A stretch of 64,000 bases of DNA from Larix kaempferi. Its lineage: Eukaryota; Streptophyta; Pinopsida; Pinales; Pinaceae. The position numbers were made by a program, and so were the translations under genes. The stretch covers positions 24,401,501 to 24,465,500 of the forward strand of contig BSBM01000232.1 in the NCBI GenBank assembly GCA_027924585.1, given 5' to 3'. Position 1 is the first letter of the stretch. Every line of letters starts with the position of its first letter. Positions 1 to 10,879 of this stretch are shown here, one piece after another. The notes beneath the pieces are model-generated. The model searched no databases. It saw only the letters and a list, made by a program, of their open reading frames with translations, and was not told the DNA's origin.

Positions 1-340
1 TGCCAGTAAATGGGCAATTCTTGAAACTATTCTTCAGAGATAATATTTGATGCCTAAAAGGGCATCTGCCATCTATGTATCAGGGCTTTTCTAAACCCTA
101 TACTCTTTCATTTTGTACATTATTTCTATATAATACTTTTGTATACTAAGTTTTGTATCATAGCATGTATATTATGCTTTGTATATTATTATGCAACTTT
201 ATGCTTCATTTGGCTTATTTTTATATAACATGTGATTAATACACTTTTAGTGTCATGCAGAAAACAAAAGATTCTAGATTCTCGCACGATTTCCAGCTCT
301 AAAGAACATATCAATCACGCGTCCCACAGCTGGAGCCAGA
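1..340. other. Unassigned AT-rich sequence
   Basis: No gene or recognisable element is seen here. The stretch is AT-rich, has no long open frame, and ends where a copy of a long-LTR terminus begins at 341. It is probably repeat-derived or intronic. Confidence 0.4.
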
Positions 341-477
341 TGTTGTCCACTGAAGTTGCACCATGGTGGACAACTTGTGAACCACAGAAGACTTGAACAA
401 TATCATTGTTCATTTTCCAGAGTTCAGTGTTCATCAGGCAAAATTTTTTGCCTGTTTGTAATTTTGCATGTCCAGAC
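341..477 (+). repeat. Terminal fragment of a long LTR, inverted copy
   Basis: It starts TGTTGTCCACTGAAG and is close to the reverse complement of about 12830-12968, where another member of the long-LTR family ends. The similarity stops abruptly at 477, where a sequence starting CAGTGTTGC takes over. Only the first ~137 bp of the LTR is present in this orientation. Its own partner end was not found. Confidence 0.6.
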
Positions 478-620
478 CAGTGTTGCATATATCATCTCGA
501 GGAAAGTATCAACGAGGGTCTAGAATATAACTTCTCAGTGGTATCAACGGAAAATATCAGAAAATGTCGGAGGGCACAAACAATACAAAAATACTCATTT
601 TTTTCAATTTTTAAATAAGA
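478..620. mobile_element. Relic of a hAT-type MITE
   Basis: The start CAGTGTTGCATATATC resembles the terminus of the complete MITE at 37993-38318. A shared internal block (GAGGGTCTA, then later ATGTCGG) occurs at similar spacing in both. The 8 bp before it are GTCCAGAC, but a second copy of that 8-mer was not found on the other side, so the right end is unknown and is lost or diverged before 801. Confidence 0.4.
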
Positions 621-800
621 TGCATAAGATGTCAAGTGGTCACATATCTTCACTAAACTGAAAATTCTGAAACATGTTCCTGATAGGATGATACAAAATC
701 ACATCAAAAGCTCAAAATAAATGTATCTCATGAGATGAATCATCATGAGGCATCTAGATACTAAATAATACATAATAAAATCAAAATGATAGATCATAGG

Positions 801-3028
801 TGTTATCACTAAAGTTGAACCCTGACTGCTAGCGTCAAGCTTAGAGAAATCTTAACAGTAAATAAAGGATAGTTGTAAACAGGACAGAGATCAAGATAAT
901 TTTAAATATTTGAACAGCAGGGAATGTATCAACAGAGAATGGACACTAATAAGACATACCTATGAGGCATGACTTTGTGAAAACTATGATTTAGACTCTA
1001 TTTTCAAACCATTACAGATAGTTGCATGTTAACCAAGAGAATCATGACATGGAATGTTAAGACCATAGACAGACAGAATAATGGTAACATGTACTTTAAT
1101 TACTAAAACAAAATAGGCTCATAGATCACAATCATTTCAAAAAATAGCTATATCAACCCAAGAAATGTAATTCATGCCTCTGGCAATACAGTCTCAGCCC
1201 TCGGCTGGAACTCTCTCTTCTTCTTCCTTACAAACTCATGCAATATATAACAATTACAAGACCTGAGCTATTACAATTATTTAGGAATAAGATAGAGACA
1301 AACTCGAATGGGATACCAAGAATTTGGAAAAACTACTAAATTTAGAATTCGATCCCTAATCTTCATCCAGAAATTCCACACGTAACCTTGAATACTCGAT
1401 TGTTGCTGAGTTGAATACCCTCAATTTGGAGTCGATCTTTGACTGGAAACATTGGATGTTCTTTGCATTGTAAAAAATAGAATAAAGATAGGATTCGATT
1501 AAGAGGCTCGACACTTCAAAAGATTTATTTCATACTTCAAACGAGTAAGGATTTGTGATCTTTATTCTCCAGCTGTCCCGAGATCTTCCATTTGTTGCCA
1601 CATGTTTTTCCAGCTGCCATTAATTTTCTAAAATCCTGTAACTGGCAACAAGCTCTATTCTCTGTTAATTTTGATGCCCTGTTCTTCGGTTGACTGATCC
1701 TCTGCGACCTGCAGCCTTGAATGCTTAAAAATTGCCTGAAAATGTTCATGATTTCTTGAAAATATTTCTCAAACTGCAAGTCCACAATTGTTTCCTTTAA
1801 ATTTGGGATCGACCTCTTAAGATGTTGTAGCTGCCAGATGTTCAATTAATGATCCTCAATCTTTGATGACCTGTTACAAATATTTCCCCTGAAACTATGG
1901 AATTGAAATGAACTGTGGACTTATGATATCCATGAAGATAAAATAAGATTTCAACAACTCATTTGTTTACTCTCGGTGAATTCATGCTTTCCCTTTGGTA
2001 TTAGAACTCTTATAGTTGTTTAGATTATCAAGAAGCTTCTCTGTCTGAATAGTAAAAAGCATCCAAAATTGACACTTAGATTTGTTTCGGTGCTTGGCAT
2101 TATGATGCTTGCATGTCGCCTGAGCTCAACCACTTGAAAATCACCAAGCACTTGGAAAACTGTAGTTGAAAACCTGATCATTGTTATGGGCATTTGGTGT
2201 TAGTGCTTTAACTATGTTATTCAGTTGAAACCTGTCCTGAATATCCATTTCCATTTATCGTTTGCTGGTAGGCTTTAGCACTTGGACTTGATGGCGCTTG
2301 GTTGTAGATTTTACTCTTTGGGAAAACGTAAATATCCCTCATACCGTCTACTTTCAAACCTCCTTGACGCGTGGTGCAAGATAGACTATGGATGAGACTG
2401 TGCATGAGTCTTTCAGTTGGCGGACTTTGCATTATCATGAGGATTTGAGCTTGGTTTATATTAATATGTATGTGAGCTTGGACAATGGTTTGGCTGAAGA
2501 ATTAAATATTTGGGCTAAATGCCAAAGTCCCAAAAAGACAAAACCAAATAAGAAGACTAAGAATTTGAACTAAGTCTTGGTTTTAACTTGAAACGTGGCC
2601 TCCATACAAAGCCCCTTTTTTGTTTGGAAAACCAAAACTACTTCAACGTGAGGTTTACACATGTATGTTTTATAATTCATATTAAAAGGGTAATAAAATA
2701 ATATGTTTAACTTTAACCCTTTTAACATATAATATAAAATTCAAAACCTTTTAAAATAATAAAAGGTTTATTCCATGCCTATGAGCATAAGGGAAGATGA
2801 AAACTTGATAAATATCAGACTAGGTTATCATCAGAGATTTTTTGGATTCACATCAACACTTTAAGACTTATCATATAGGAGGTGAATGAAGACTGTGACA
2901 AAACTTGACGATGAATGGAGGCAAGAACTTGGAGGCTAGTGGACTTTTTTGACAACAAAAATATGGATCCTTCTTTACCTACACGTTGTCAAAGTCTAAA
3001 ATTTTGTGAGACAGATCTGGTGACAATA
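801..3028 (-). repeat. 3' LTR of the 801-6527 element
   Basis: It is nearly identical to 4305-6527. On the plus strand it begins TGTTATCACT at 801 and ends GGTGACAATA at 3028; the partner ends GGTGACAACA, so the terminal base pair has mutated here. Short frames around 1537-1845 and 2217-2573 recur in both LTRs and are not genes. Confidence 0.92.
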
Positions 3029-3483
3029 TCTGGCTCTGTCTGGGGATGGCATGCTCCCTGCGAGCTGCCAAGAACAAGTAGACCCTGTGCCTTCTCCTGA
3101 AACCATCTCCGACATCTCTACCCTATCCTGCCTACCATTCATTGCTTTGCAAGTGAGACTAAGAAGCACTAATGCCTTGTATCCATTGGGCTGGAGTCTT
3201 CATGCTGCTGCAAACCCATAGCCTGCAAACTAAAGATTGCAATCTGTTCTGTTGTATCTCAAATGTTGAATTAATCCTACTTTGTACCAGTGCTCCACTA
3301 AACTGGAACCTTATTCAATTAAGTCATCTGAACTATTGAAAACCATAACAAGCTGAAAGAAAACCACCAGAAAAAATGCATGCTGAACTGCTGAGAAAGG
3401 AACCACAAACTGAAAACAATATGCTTAGGAATGAGAGCTTATTTATGCACACTCCTATGCTATTCTTGCAGACATCAGGCTGA

Positions 3484-4206
3484 TCATGTGTAATTCCATT
3501 TCCAATGAAACCAAGTTAAAAATTGACTTAGCAATAGAACCCCTGGAATATGCTTCTGTAAAATAAAGACTGAAGAACTTATAGGCAATTCATCATGAAT
3601 CTGAGACCCATATTTACAGCTGAACAAAACTGAATGGCTGGAGTTGATAAAAACCTCGAGATAAGCAGCTACTGGATCATAAAAATAATTAAAAACCATG
3701 TTTTGATCAAATATCCCTGTTTCTTGTTCAATATATGTGAGCTGCCTTTGGATTAGCTCTGACCTCACTATTTCCATAAAACCATTTTTTTCACAATCAT
3801 TTGAAAACCACTTTTTACTTTCTAGGATATGCTCATTTAATTCTTTATTCAAATCCACGCACATATCTTCAAAAATGTTTGGAACAGCAGCAGTAATACT
3901 AACATCTTGAGAAGTCTTTTCTGACAACAAACTTTCATATTCTAACTCAAATGCTTTTAAAAACTTCTTCAAAAAATCAATTTTATCTTCTTCACTATAA
4001 ATGTTATCAGAATCTAAATAAGAAGACAAATCTTTGTCCCATTCATCATCAGAAGACATACTCATCCATTCTTGAAAACCTCGAAGAAAAACATGATCTA
4101 CCTCAAACCCTGTTGTCTTGGTATAGGAAGTAACTCGATCAGAAATTGAATCTGCCATTTTGAAACTAGTGGAGTCACCAGGTGAATATTGCAGCCACTC
4201 TGTCAC
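3484..4206 (-). CDS. Unrecognised ORF in the sense strand of the LARD-like element
   Basis: I do not recognise this protein. The 240-residue frame begins at a GTG codon, but the same frame stays open upstream for about 30 more codons, right through the primer-binding site, so the true start is uncertain. It lies on the element's sense strand directly after the primer site, where a gag gene would normally start. Visible traits are an acidic stretch around residues 50-75 (SSDDEWDKDLSSYLDSD), many Glu/Lys-rich helical segments in the middle, and a hydrophobic, Trp-rich C-terminus. There is no CCHC zinc knuckle, protease or polymerase motif. It could be a decayed gag, a captured host exon or a neutral frame. 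Its length in an otherwise coding-poor element makes it worth testing. Confidence 0.4.
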   Translation of the reverse strand: MTEWLQYSPGDSTSFKMADSISDRVTSYTKTTGFEVDHVFLRGFQEWMSMSSDDEWDKDLSSYLDSDNIYSEEDKIDFLKKFLKAFELEYESLLSEKTSQDVSITAAVPNIFEDMCVDLNKELNEHILESKKWFSNDCEKNGFMEIVRSELIQRQLTYIEQETGIFDQNMVFNYFYDPVAAYLEVFINSSHSVLFSCKYGSQIHDELPISSSVFILQKHIPGVLLLSQFLTWFHWKWNYT

Positions 4207-4281
4207 TAGCCTTTGTTCACCATCAAAGTCTGGATATATTCGTTGTCGTACAGCCCACGGAAGTATGTCTTCGTTCCTTCG

Positions 4282-4299
4282 TCCCCGACAACGGGGCCA
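4282..4299 (-). promoter_or_regulatory. Primer-binding site, tRNA-Asp type
   Basis: The minus strand reads TGGCCCCGTTGTCGGGGA, 5 bases inside the LTR end. It differs at two of 18 positions from the complement of the plant tRNA-Asp(GUC) 3' end, as I recall that tRNA. It fixes the element's orientation. Confidence 0.8.
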
Positions 4300-4304
4300 A
4301 AAGA

Positions 4305-6527
4305 TGTTATCACTAAAGTTGAACCCTGACTGCTAGGGTCAAGCTTAGAGAAATCTTAACAGTAAATAAAGGATAGTTGTAAACAGGACAGAGATCAAGA
4401 TAATTTTATATATTTGGATAGCAAGGAATGTATCAACAGAGAATGGACACTAATAAGACATAGCTATGAAGCATGACTTTGTGAAAAATATGATTTAGAC
4501 TCTGTTTTCAAACCATTACAGATAGTTGCATGTTAACCAAGAGAATCATGACATGGCATGTTAAGACCATAGACAGATAGAATAATGGTAACATGTACTT
4601 TAATTACTAAAACAAAATAGGCTCATAGATCACAATCATTTCAAAAAACAGCTATATCAACCCAGGAAATGTAATTCATGCCTCTGCCAATACAGTCTCA
4701 GCCCTCGGCTGGAACTCTCTCTTCTTCTTCCTTACAAACTCATGCAATATATAACAATTACAAGACCAGAGCTATTACAATTATTTAGGAATAAGATAGA
4801 GACAAACTCGAATGGGATACCAAGAATTTGGAAAAACTGCTAAATTTAGAATTCGATCCCTAATCTTCATCCAGAAATTCCACACGTAACCTTGAATGCT
4901 CAATTGTTGTCGAGTTGAATACCCTCAATTTGGAGTCGATCTTTGACTGGAACATTGGATGTTCTTTGCATTGTAAAAAATAGAATGAAGATAGGATTCG
5001 ATTAAGAGGCTCGACACTTCAAAAGATTTATTTCATACTTCAAACAAGGATTTGTAATCTTTATTCTCCAGTTGTTCCGAGATCTTCCATTTGTTGCCAC
5101 ATGTTTTTCCAGCTGCCATTAATTTTCTAAAATCCTGTAACTAGCAACAAGCTCTATTCTCTGTTAATTTTGATGCCCTGTTCTTCGGTTGACTGATCCT
5201 CTGCCACCTGCAGCCTTGAATGCTTAAAAATTGCCTAAAGATGTTCATGATTTCTTGAAAATAGTTCTCAAACTGCTGGTCCACAATTGTTTCCTTTAAA
5301 TTTGGGATCGACCTCTTAAGATGTTGTAGCTGCCATATGTTCAATTAATGATCCTCAATCTTTGATGACCTGTTACAAATATTTCCCTTGAAACTATGGA
5401 ATTGAAATGAACTGTGGACTTATGATATCCATGAAGATAAAATAAGATTTCAACAACTCATTTGTTTACTCTCGGTGAATTCATGCTTTCCCTTTGGTAT
5501 TAGAACTCTTATAGCTGTTTAGATTATCAAGAAGCTTCTCTGTCTGAATAGTAAAAAGCATCCAAAATTGACACTTAGATTTGTTTCGGTGCTTGGCATT
5601 ATGATGCTTGCATGTCGCCTTAGCTCAACCACTTGAAAATCACCAAGCACTTGGAAAACTGTAGTTGAACACCTGATCATTGTTATGGGCATTTGGCGTT
5701 AGTGCTTTAACTATGTTATTCAATTGAAACATGTCCTGAATATCCATTTCCATTTGTCGTTTGCTGGTAGGCTTTAGCACTTGGACTTGATGGCGCTTGG
5801 TTGTAGATTTTACTCTTTGGGCAAATGTAAATATCCCTCATACCGTCTACTTTCAAACCTCCTTGACGCGTGGTGCAAGATAGACTATGGATGAGACTGT
5901 GCATGAGTCTTTCAGTTGGTGGACTTTGCATTATCATGAGGATTTGAGCTTGGTTTATATTAATATGTATGTGAGCTTGGACAATGGTTTGGCTGAAGAA
6001 TTAAATATTTGGGCTAAATGCCAAAGTCCCAAAAAGACAAAATCAAATAAGAAGACTAAGAATTCGAACTAAGTCTTGGTTTTAACTTGAAACGTGGCCT
6101 CCATACAAAGCCCCTTTTTTGTTTGGAAAACCTAAACTACTTCAACGTGAGGTTTACACATGTATATTTTATAATTCATATTAAAAGGGTAATAAAATAA
6201 TATGTTTAACTTTAACCCTTTTAACATATAATATAAAATTCAAAACCGTTTAAACTAATAAAAGGTTTATTCCATGCCTATGAGCATAAGGGAAGATGAA
6301 AACTTGGTAAATATGAGACTAGGTTATCATCAGATATTTTTTGGATTCACATTAACACTTTAAGACTTATCATATAGGAGGTGAATGAAGACTGTAACAA
6401 AACTTGACGATGAATGGAGGCAAGAACTTGGAGGCTAGTGGACTTTTTTTACAACAAAAATATGGATCCTTCTTTACCTGCACGCTGTCAAAGTCTAAAA
6501 TTTTGTGATACAGATCTGGTGACAACA
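4305..6527 (-). repeat. 5' LTR of the 801-6527 element
   Basis: This is the second long terminal repeat, TGTTATCACT...GGTGACAACA on the plus strand. It is followed directly by the target duplication ATAGG at 6528-6532. The U3-R-U5 limits cannot be set by eye. Confidence 0.92.
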
Positions 6528-6796
6528 ATAGGAATCCCAATCATCGATTCCCTCTACCCCTTTTACGGGTAAAGTGCACCACTCGTCCTATGGAAGCAGT
6601 AGGTGGTCGTGGAGGTGCTTAGGATGAGGATGGAATGGAAGATCCAATGCCTCCAACTAGTCCAGTTGAGGCAGGAGATAAAGTGGGTTGTATCCTCCCA
6701 ACCCCAACCCCAACTACAGGTCTCTGTGGTGGTGGTGGTGGTGGCATTGGCTGCACCGGAAGATCAATCTCCTCCTGAACATCTGTAGACACTGGA

Positions 6797-9700
6797 TCAT
6801 CTTCCTGCTGCTCCCCCTCCTCCCCCTCCACTGGTCTCATCCCCCAAATCATTTGCATGATCCTCCCCCTCCTCCGGCTCCAACCACTCAGGTGCCTCCT
6901 CCATCTCAGGCTCCTCCAGCTCCACCCTCCACTGAGTAGTGGTGTTAATGGCATCCAAATTTATGGCCTCTATGTCACATTCTTTGTCAAGTTGCTTCAC
7001 CCATAGCCTTAGATTGTAGTAGACATAAACCATGTCATTAAGGCGTTGGGTACCTAACCTGTATGAACATTGAGGGCCATAGTTAGTAATGTACCAATGG
7101 TAAATTGTAGTAAATGAAAATTACAAATTACAAATATAAGCAATTTACATTTTCATTGTTGCATTTTTTAACATTTCTAACATGTTGTGCTTCTTGGAGT
7201 GTATCTTTTCAAAGACACTCCAATTGCGCTCACACCCTGATGAACTGCAAGTTTGGCTAAGCACCCGAACGGCAAGTTTCTGCAACTCTGGGAGCTTTCC
7301 ACCATACATCTACAATGAATAAAATGAAAGGATTCAATGGAAGACAACAAAATATATTTCTATCAAGTAATAAATGTCAAATATATATAAAGAAAAAACA
7401 AAATTTGAAATTGAAGCTTACCTGGCATCTTTGCAGTCATATCTAAGATAGCCATCTCATAACCCAAAACCCTCGCTGCCATCCTATACATCTCTATCTG
7501 TCTAGAAATCTTTGATCGTTCAGCTGGAGTGTGCACCATCCTCTGAACACACTAGAAAACACCATCCATGACCTCACCATCAAAATTAAATCCACAAGCA
7601 TAAGCAAAAGCAGGGTTGAGGAAGAGCCCTGCTGCATGAATGGGACGATGGACAGTGTTATTCCATCATTCATCAATCACACCCCAAATCTGAGCTCTCT
7701 TGGTGAGTCCTTCCTCACCCTTGTCATCATAGTACCGATAGATAGCTTCCTTGGCCCTATCCATGGCCTCATACAAGTAGCCCATTGTGGGCTTGTCACC
7801 ATCAACCAATCGAAGAACCTTTACCAAAGGTTCACTAACAGTACATACCAGTGAAGCACGACTCGGCTGGGACTCGCGAGTACTCGCGAGTCTCCACGAG
7901 TCGACTCCCAAACCGCGCAATCGGCACATACTCAGCGGCATATACTCGTGGACTCTCCGAACTGGCCGGAACCGGCATTCACTGTGCGACTCGGTTGTTC
8001 ACTCTTGAACTCGGCCGTTGACTGACGCACGCGAAACGCGGGTTGAGGGTTCCAGCCTGCCAATTTTCGGGGTTTTGGAGGGAAATGGAGAGGGAAGACA
8101 GCCATTAAACAACCTCTCCCTCGTCCGTTGACCACACAGTCGAGCAACCTTGCAGTCGAGTTGCGGAAGGTCCGCGAGTTCGCGAGTTCGACTCTGTGCA
8201 ATTTTTTTTTAAATGTTTCGTATACAATAAACACGATGGTTTGAATAGTGTGTTTTTTTCAAATGTTTCGTATAGTTTGTATAGGGTTAATTGTATTTTT
8301 TTTAACATACTCGACAGCGTAGTGTTTCGCGTCCGTGAGTTTGTATAGTGTTTATTGTATTTTTATTTTTTTTATAGTTTTTGTTATATAATATATATTT
8401 TGTTCTTTTTTTATATATTTATATTTCTTTGTTATTGTTTTTAGATATATATTATATAAACCTTTTGTAGTTTATAACTTTATAATATTTATTGTTAGAT
8501 TTTTTTATTTATAATTTGTTTAATTATATATATTTTATTTTGGTTTTATTTAATTTGTTATATTTTATATTATATTTTATTTATGTTATATATATATATA
8601 TTAATTTTATTTATTTTAAATTTTATTTTATTCATAGTTTAAAATCCAAACTAATCTCCTATTTTAATTTTTGTATAGGTTTTTATTTAATTTTTTGTCA
8701 TATTTTGTTTTTTTATAATATTTTCAATTATTTCGGTTATTTTAAATTTTATAATTTATGTTATTTTAAATTGTATTATTTATGTTATTTTAATTTTGTA
8801 TATATTATATTTATTTTATTTCTATTATAGGTTTATGTTTTATGTTTTATGTTTATGGTTATGATTTAGGGTTTATGATCACTATTTAAATACTTGCATA
8901 CAAAAATTGATTGTGTTATGTCCTATAATCATAGTTTATGAGACGATGTTATGAATTAGTGTATAAATTGTAGTTTTATAGCTTATATGGATTGGAAATG
9001 CTTTTAAACTCTTTTTTGTGCCAAAAATGTACAATATTTTTATTTTTTTCCTATTTGCCGAGTCTTGCCGAGTCTGTCCCGAGTCTTTCCCGAGTGCTTC
9101 CCAAGTCCACGAGTCATATGCCAGCCGAGTCTTTGCCGAGTCCGAGTTGTGCAACATTGGTACATACCTCACCTACTGCACACCAGAATCTCTGATCATG
9201 TCGCACAAGTTGGGCTATGGCTTGCCCATCTTGTTTGGTGCTATAGACACAAGCAGACCACTCATCAGAAAGAAACATCCTCTGTAACTCCAACATGCTC
9301 TTGAGGAGCGACTGAAGTGAAATGAAGCTGGTGGCGAAACATGTGATCGCGGGATGAATCAACTCCTTGTTCCCCGTGAGCTGTCTCATGAGTGAAAGAA
9401 CATATGTATGATTATATATGTATTTGGTCACACTCTGAGCTGAATCAATGGTTGCCTTGATCCAAGGAATTTTTCCCATGTCCTCTAGCATCAAATCAAT
9501 GCAATGGGTTGCACAAGGACTCCAGTACAAGGTTGGATACCTCTCCATGAGCAACCTCCCAGCAGCAACATAATTAGCAGCATTGTCCGTGACGACTTGG
9601 ACAACATACTGCGGGCCTATCTCTCGGATAAAGGCATCCATCAACTCACATAATAATTGTGCATCTTTTGTATATGCACTTGCATCAACACTTTTGATAA

Positions 9701-10496
9701 ACATTGTCCCCCTAGGACAACTAACCAAGAAATTTAGAATTGACCTGCCCTTTGTATCAGTCCACCCATCTGACATCACGGTGCATCCGGTGGTCTCCCA
9801 TGATTCCCTGATCCTAGCCAATCTTTGCGTGCAATCTGCCTTTTCCCCTTGAAGAAGATGCCCTCTCAAATCATTATAGGAAGGGCCCCTATACCCTTGG
9901 CCAACAATAGCAACAGCTTCAAACATGGCATGGTAGAAGGGGTTCTTGGCAATGTTAAATGGTATATCACTCCAAAGAAAACATTTTGTCACAACCTTCT
10001 CAGCCTCCTCTTTCTCCCTTGTTTTAACCATTGCCCGAATAGAAGGTTGCCCCCCCGGTGTTGCCCTCGGCACAAAGTAACCTGAGGTTGATGAGGGCAT
10101 TCGAGAAGTTGTGGGCCGTGTGGATGAGGAGTGGGATTGTTGTCCCAGTCCTACTCCTACTCCCATTGAGGCACTTGTTCCAGTGGTAGCACTTATAAGT
10201 TCATTTTTGCGAGCCTCCTTCGCATCCCTCTTGTTGGAAATATCAATGATGGATTGGTTTGCAATGCGCATAATTTCCGGGGTAGTTTTCTCACAAACAT
10301 CCACATCAAATCCGGTGAGTTTGGAAAGGTGGTATTTCAAGCTGCTAATTCCTCCATAAATTTTTTTGCCACAAAGATTGCATGTCAATATTTGTCTGTT
10401 GGGAAGCTCTACTGGTTCACCATACACCCACATAGGATCCAATGCCTTTGGTATTTTGTTGAGGAGAAAATCTTGATTCTTAACCCTATGGCACAA
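6797..10496 (-). pseudogene. hAT transposase gene, broken by a nested hAT element
   Basis: This is a DNA transposase of the hAT superfamily (cut-and-paste, nuclear). Exon 1 (10496 to 9160) has an N-terminal BED-like zinc finger (TCNLCGKK with downstream H and C), then a DUF659-type core with the acidic motifs SDGWTD and VTDNAAN. The frame resumes at 7848, after the 1.3 kb insertion, and runs to 7422 with at least two in-frame TGA codons. A 112-bp intron (7310-7421) precedes exon 3 (7309-7149), which carries the hAT dimerisation signature SSGCERNWSVF; its Glu is the expected third catalytic acid. A 90-bp intron leads to the last exon (7058-6797), acidic with a Gly-run end. The stops and the insertion make it non-functional. 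The host element's own TIRs were not found. Confidence 0.85.
7849..9159. mobile_element. Non-autonomous hAT element nested in the hAT transposase gene
   Basis: The 1311-bp insert is flanked by the 8-bp target duplication GTACATAC (7841-7848 and 9160-9167). Its ends are imperfect inverted repeats: CAGTGAAGCACGACTCGG on the left and CAATGTTGCACAACTCGG on the right, read inwards. About 100-450 bp at each end is packed with the pentamer CGAGT/ACTCG, while the centre (about 8290-9050) is extremely A+T rich. There is no transposase. Excising it in silico joins the surrounding transposase frame precisely. Confidence 0.93.
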
Positions 10497-10879
10497 AAAA
10501 AAAACAAAAAAAACACATGATAATGCAAACTTGCAAAGCTTAAAATTTAACTAATGAGGGTTACAGTTAGATGGATGTGGAATGGAATGGTTGAATGTCA
10601 ATATTAAGTTATGAAAGTGAAAAAACAATACTTGAAGTAAATATGTAAATCGCCAAACTTATGCGTCACTTTTCTAATCAACCTTCACTAATCGGCAGTG
10701 CCTTTAGGTGAAGGTGAGAGCATAATTCGTGGCGACGAAGAGTGGTTTTATTTCTAAGTTACTTTTGCAAAATGAAAGTGGATTAAAATATGAAATACAA
10801 ATAAAAGTATACACCCTGCACTTAAGAAGTGAGTGTGTGAGCAAGTGGAGTTAGAAAAATGCAATCTCACAAAAATGAC
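10497..10879. other. Unassigned sequence upstream of the hAT transposase
   Basis: It may hold the promoter and 5' untranslated region of the transposase gene and the right end of that element, but no TIR or target duplication was recognised. An A-rich run lies at 10494-10512. Confidence 0.35.

Larger units (their letters stand above)
801..6527 (-). mobile_element. Complete non-autonomous LTR retrotransposon (LARD-like)
   Basis: Two LTRs of about 2.2 kb (801-3028 and 4305-6527) flank only 1.28 kb of internal sequence. The 5-bp target duplication ATAGG lies at 796-800 and 6528-6532. The primer-binding site sits beside the right-hand LTR on the minus strand, so the element reads right to left. 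There is no protease, integrase or reverse transcriptase; mobility would have to come from an autonomous relative, probably a Ty3/Gypsy element judging by the tRNA-Asp type primer site and the TGTTGTCACC terminus shared with the Gypsy copy at 39.3 kb. The one sizeable sense frame is listed separately. The two LTRs look only a few percent different by eye, so the insertion is fairly recent. Confidence 0.92.

Noticed and set aside
1537-2573. Small frames of 60-100 codons repeated at 5141-6072
   Set aside because: They lie in the two LTRs of one element; their repetition reflects LTR identity, not conserved genes.
6603-6954. Overlapping Pro-, Trp- and Arg-rich frames on both strands
   Set aside because: Shadows of the Gly/Glu-rich tail of the hAT transposase and a GTG/CCT-rich stretch.
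8492-8830. 112-codon Phe/Tyr/Ile/Leu-rich frame
   Set aside because: Low-complexity A+T core of a non-autonomous hAT element; no protein features beyond composition.
9583-10520. Several plus-strand frames of 80-90 codons
   Set aside because: They are antisense to the hAT transposase exon, which has clear motifs on the minus strand.
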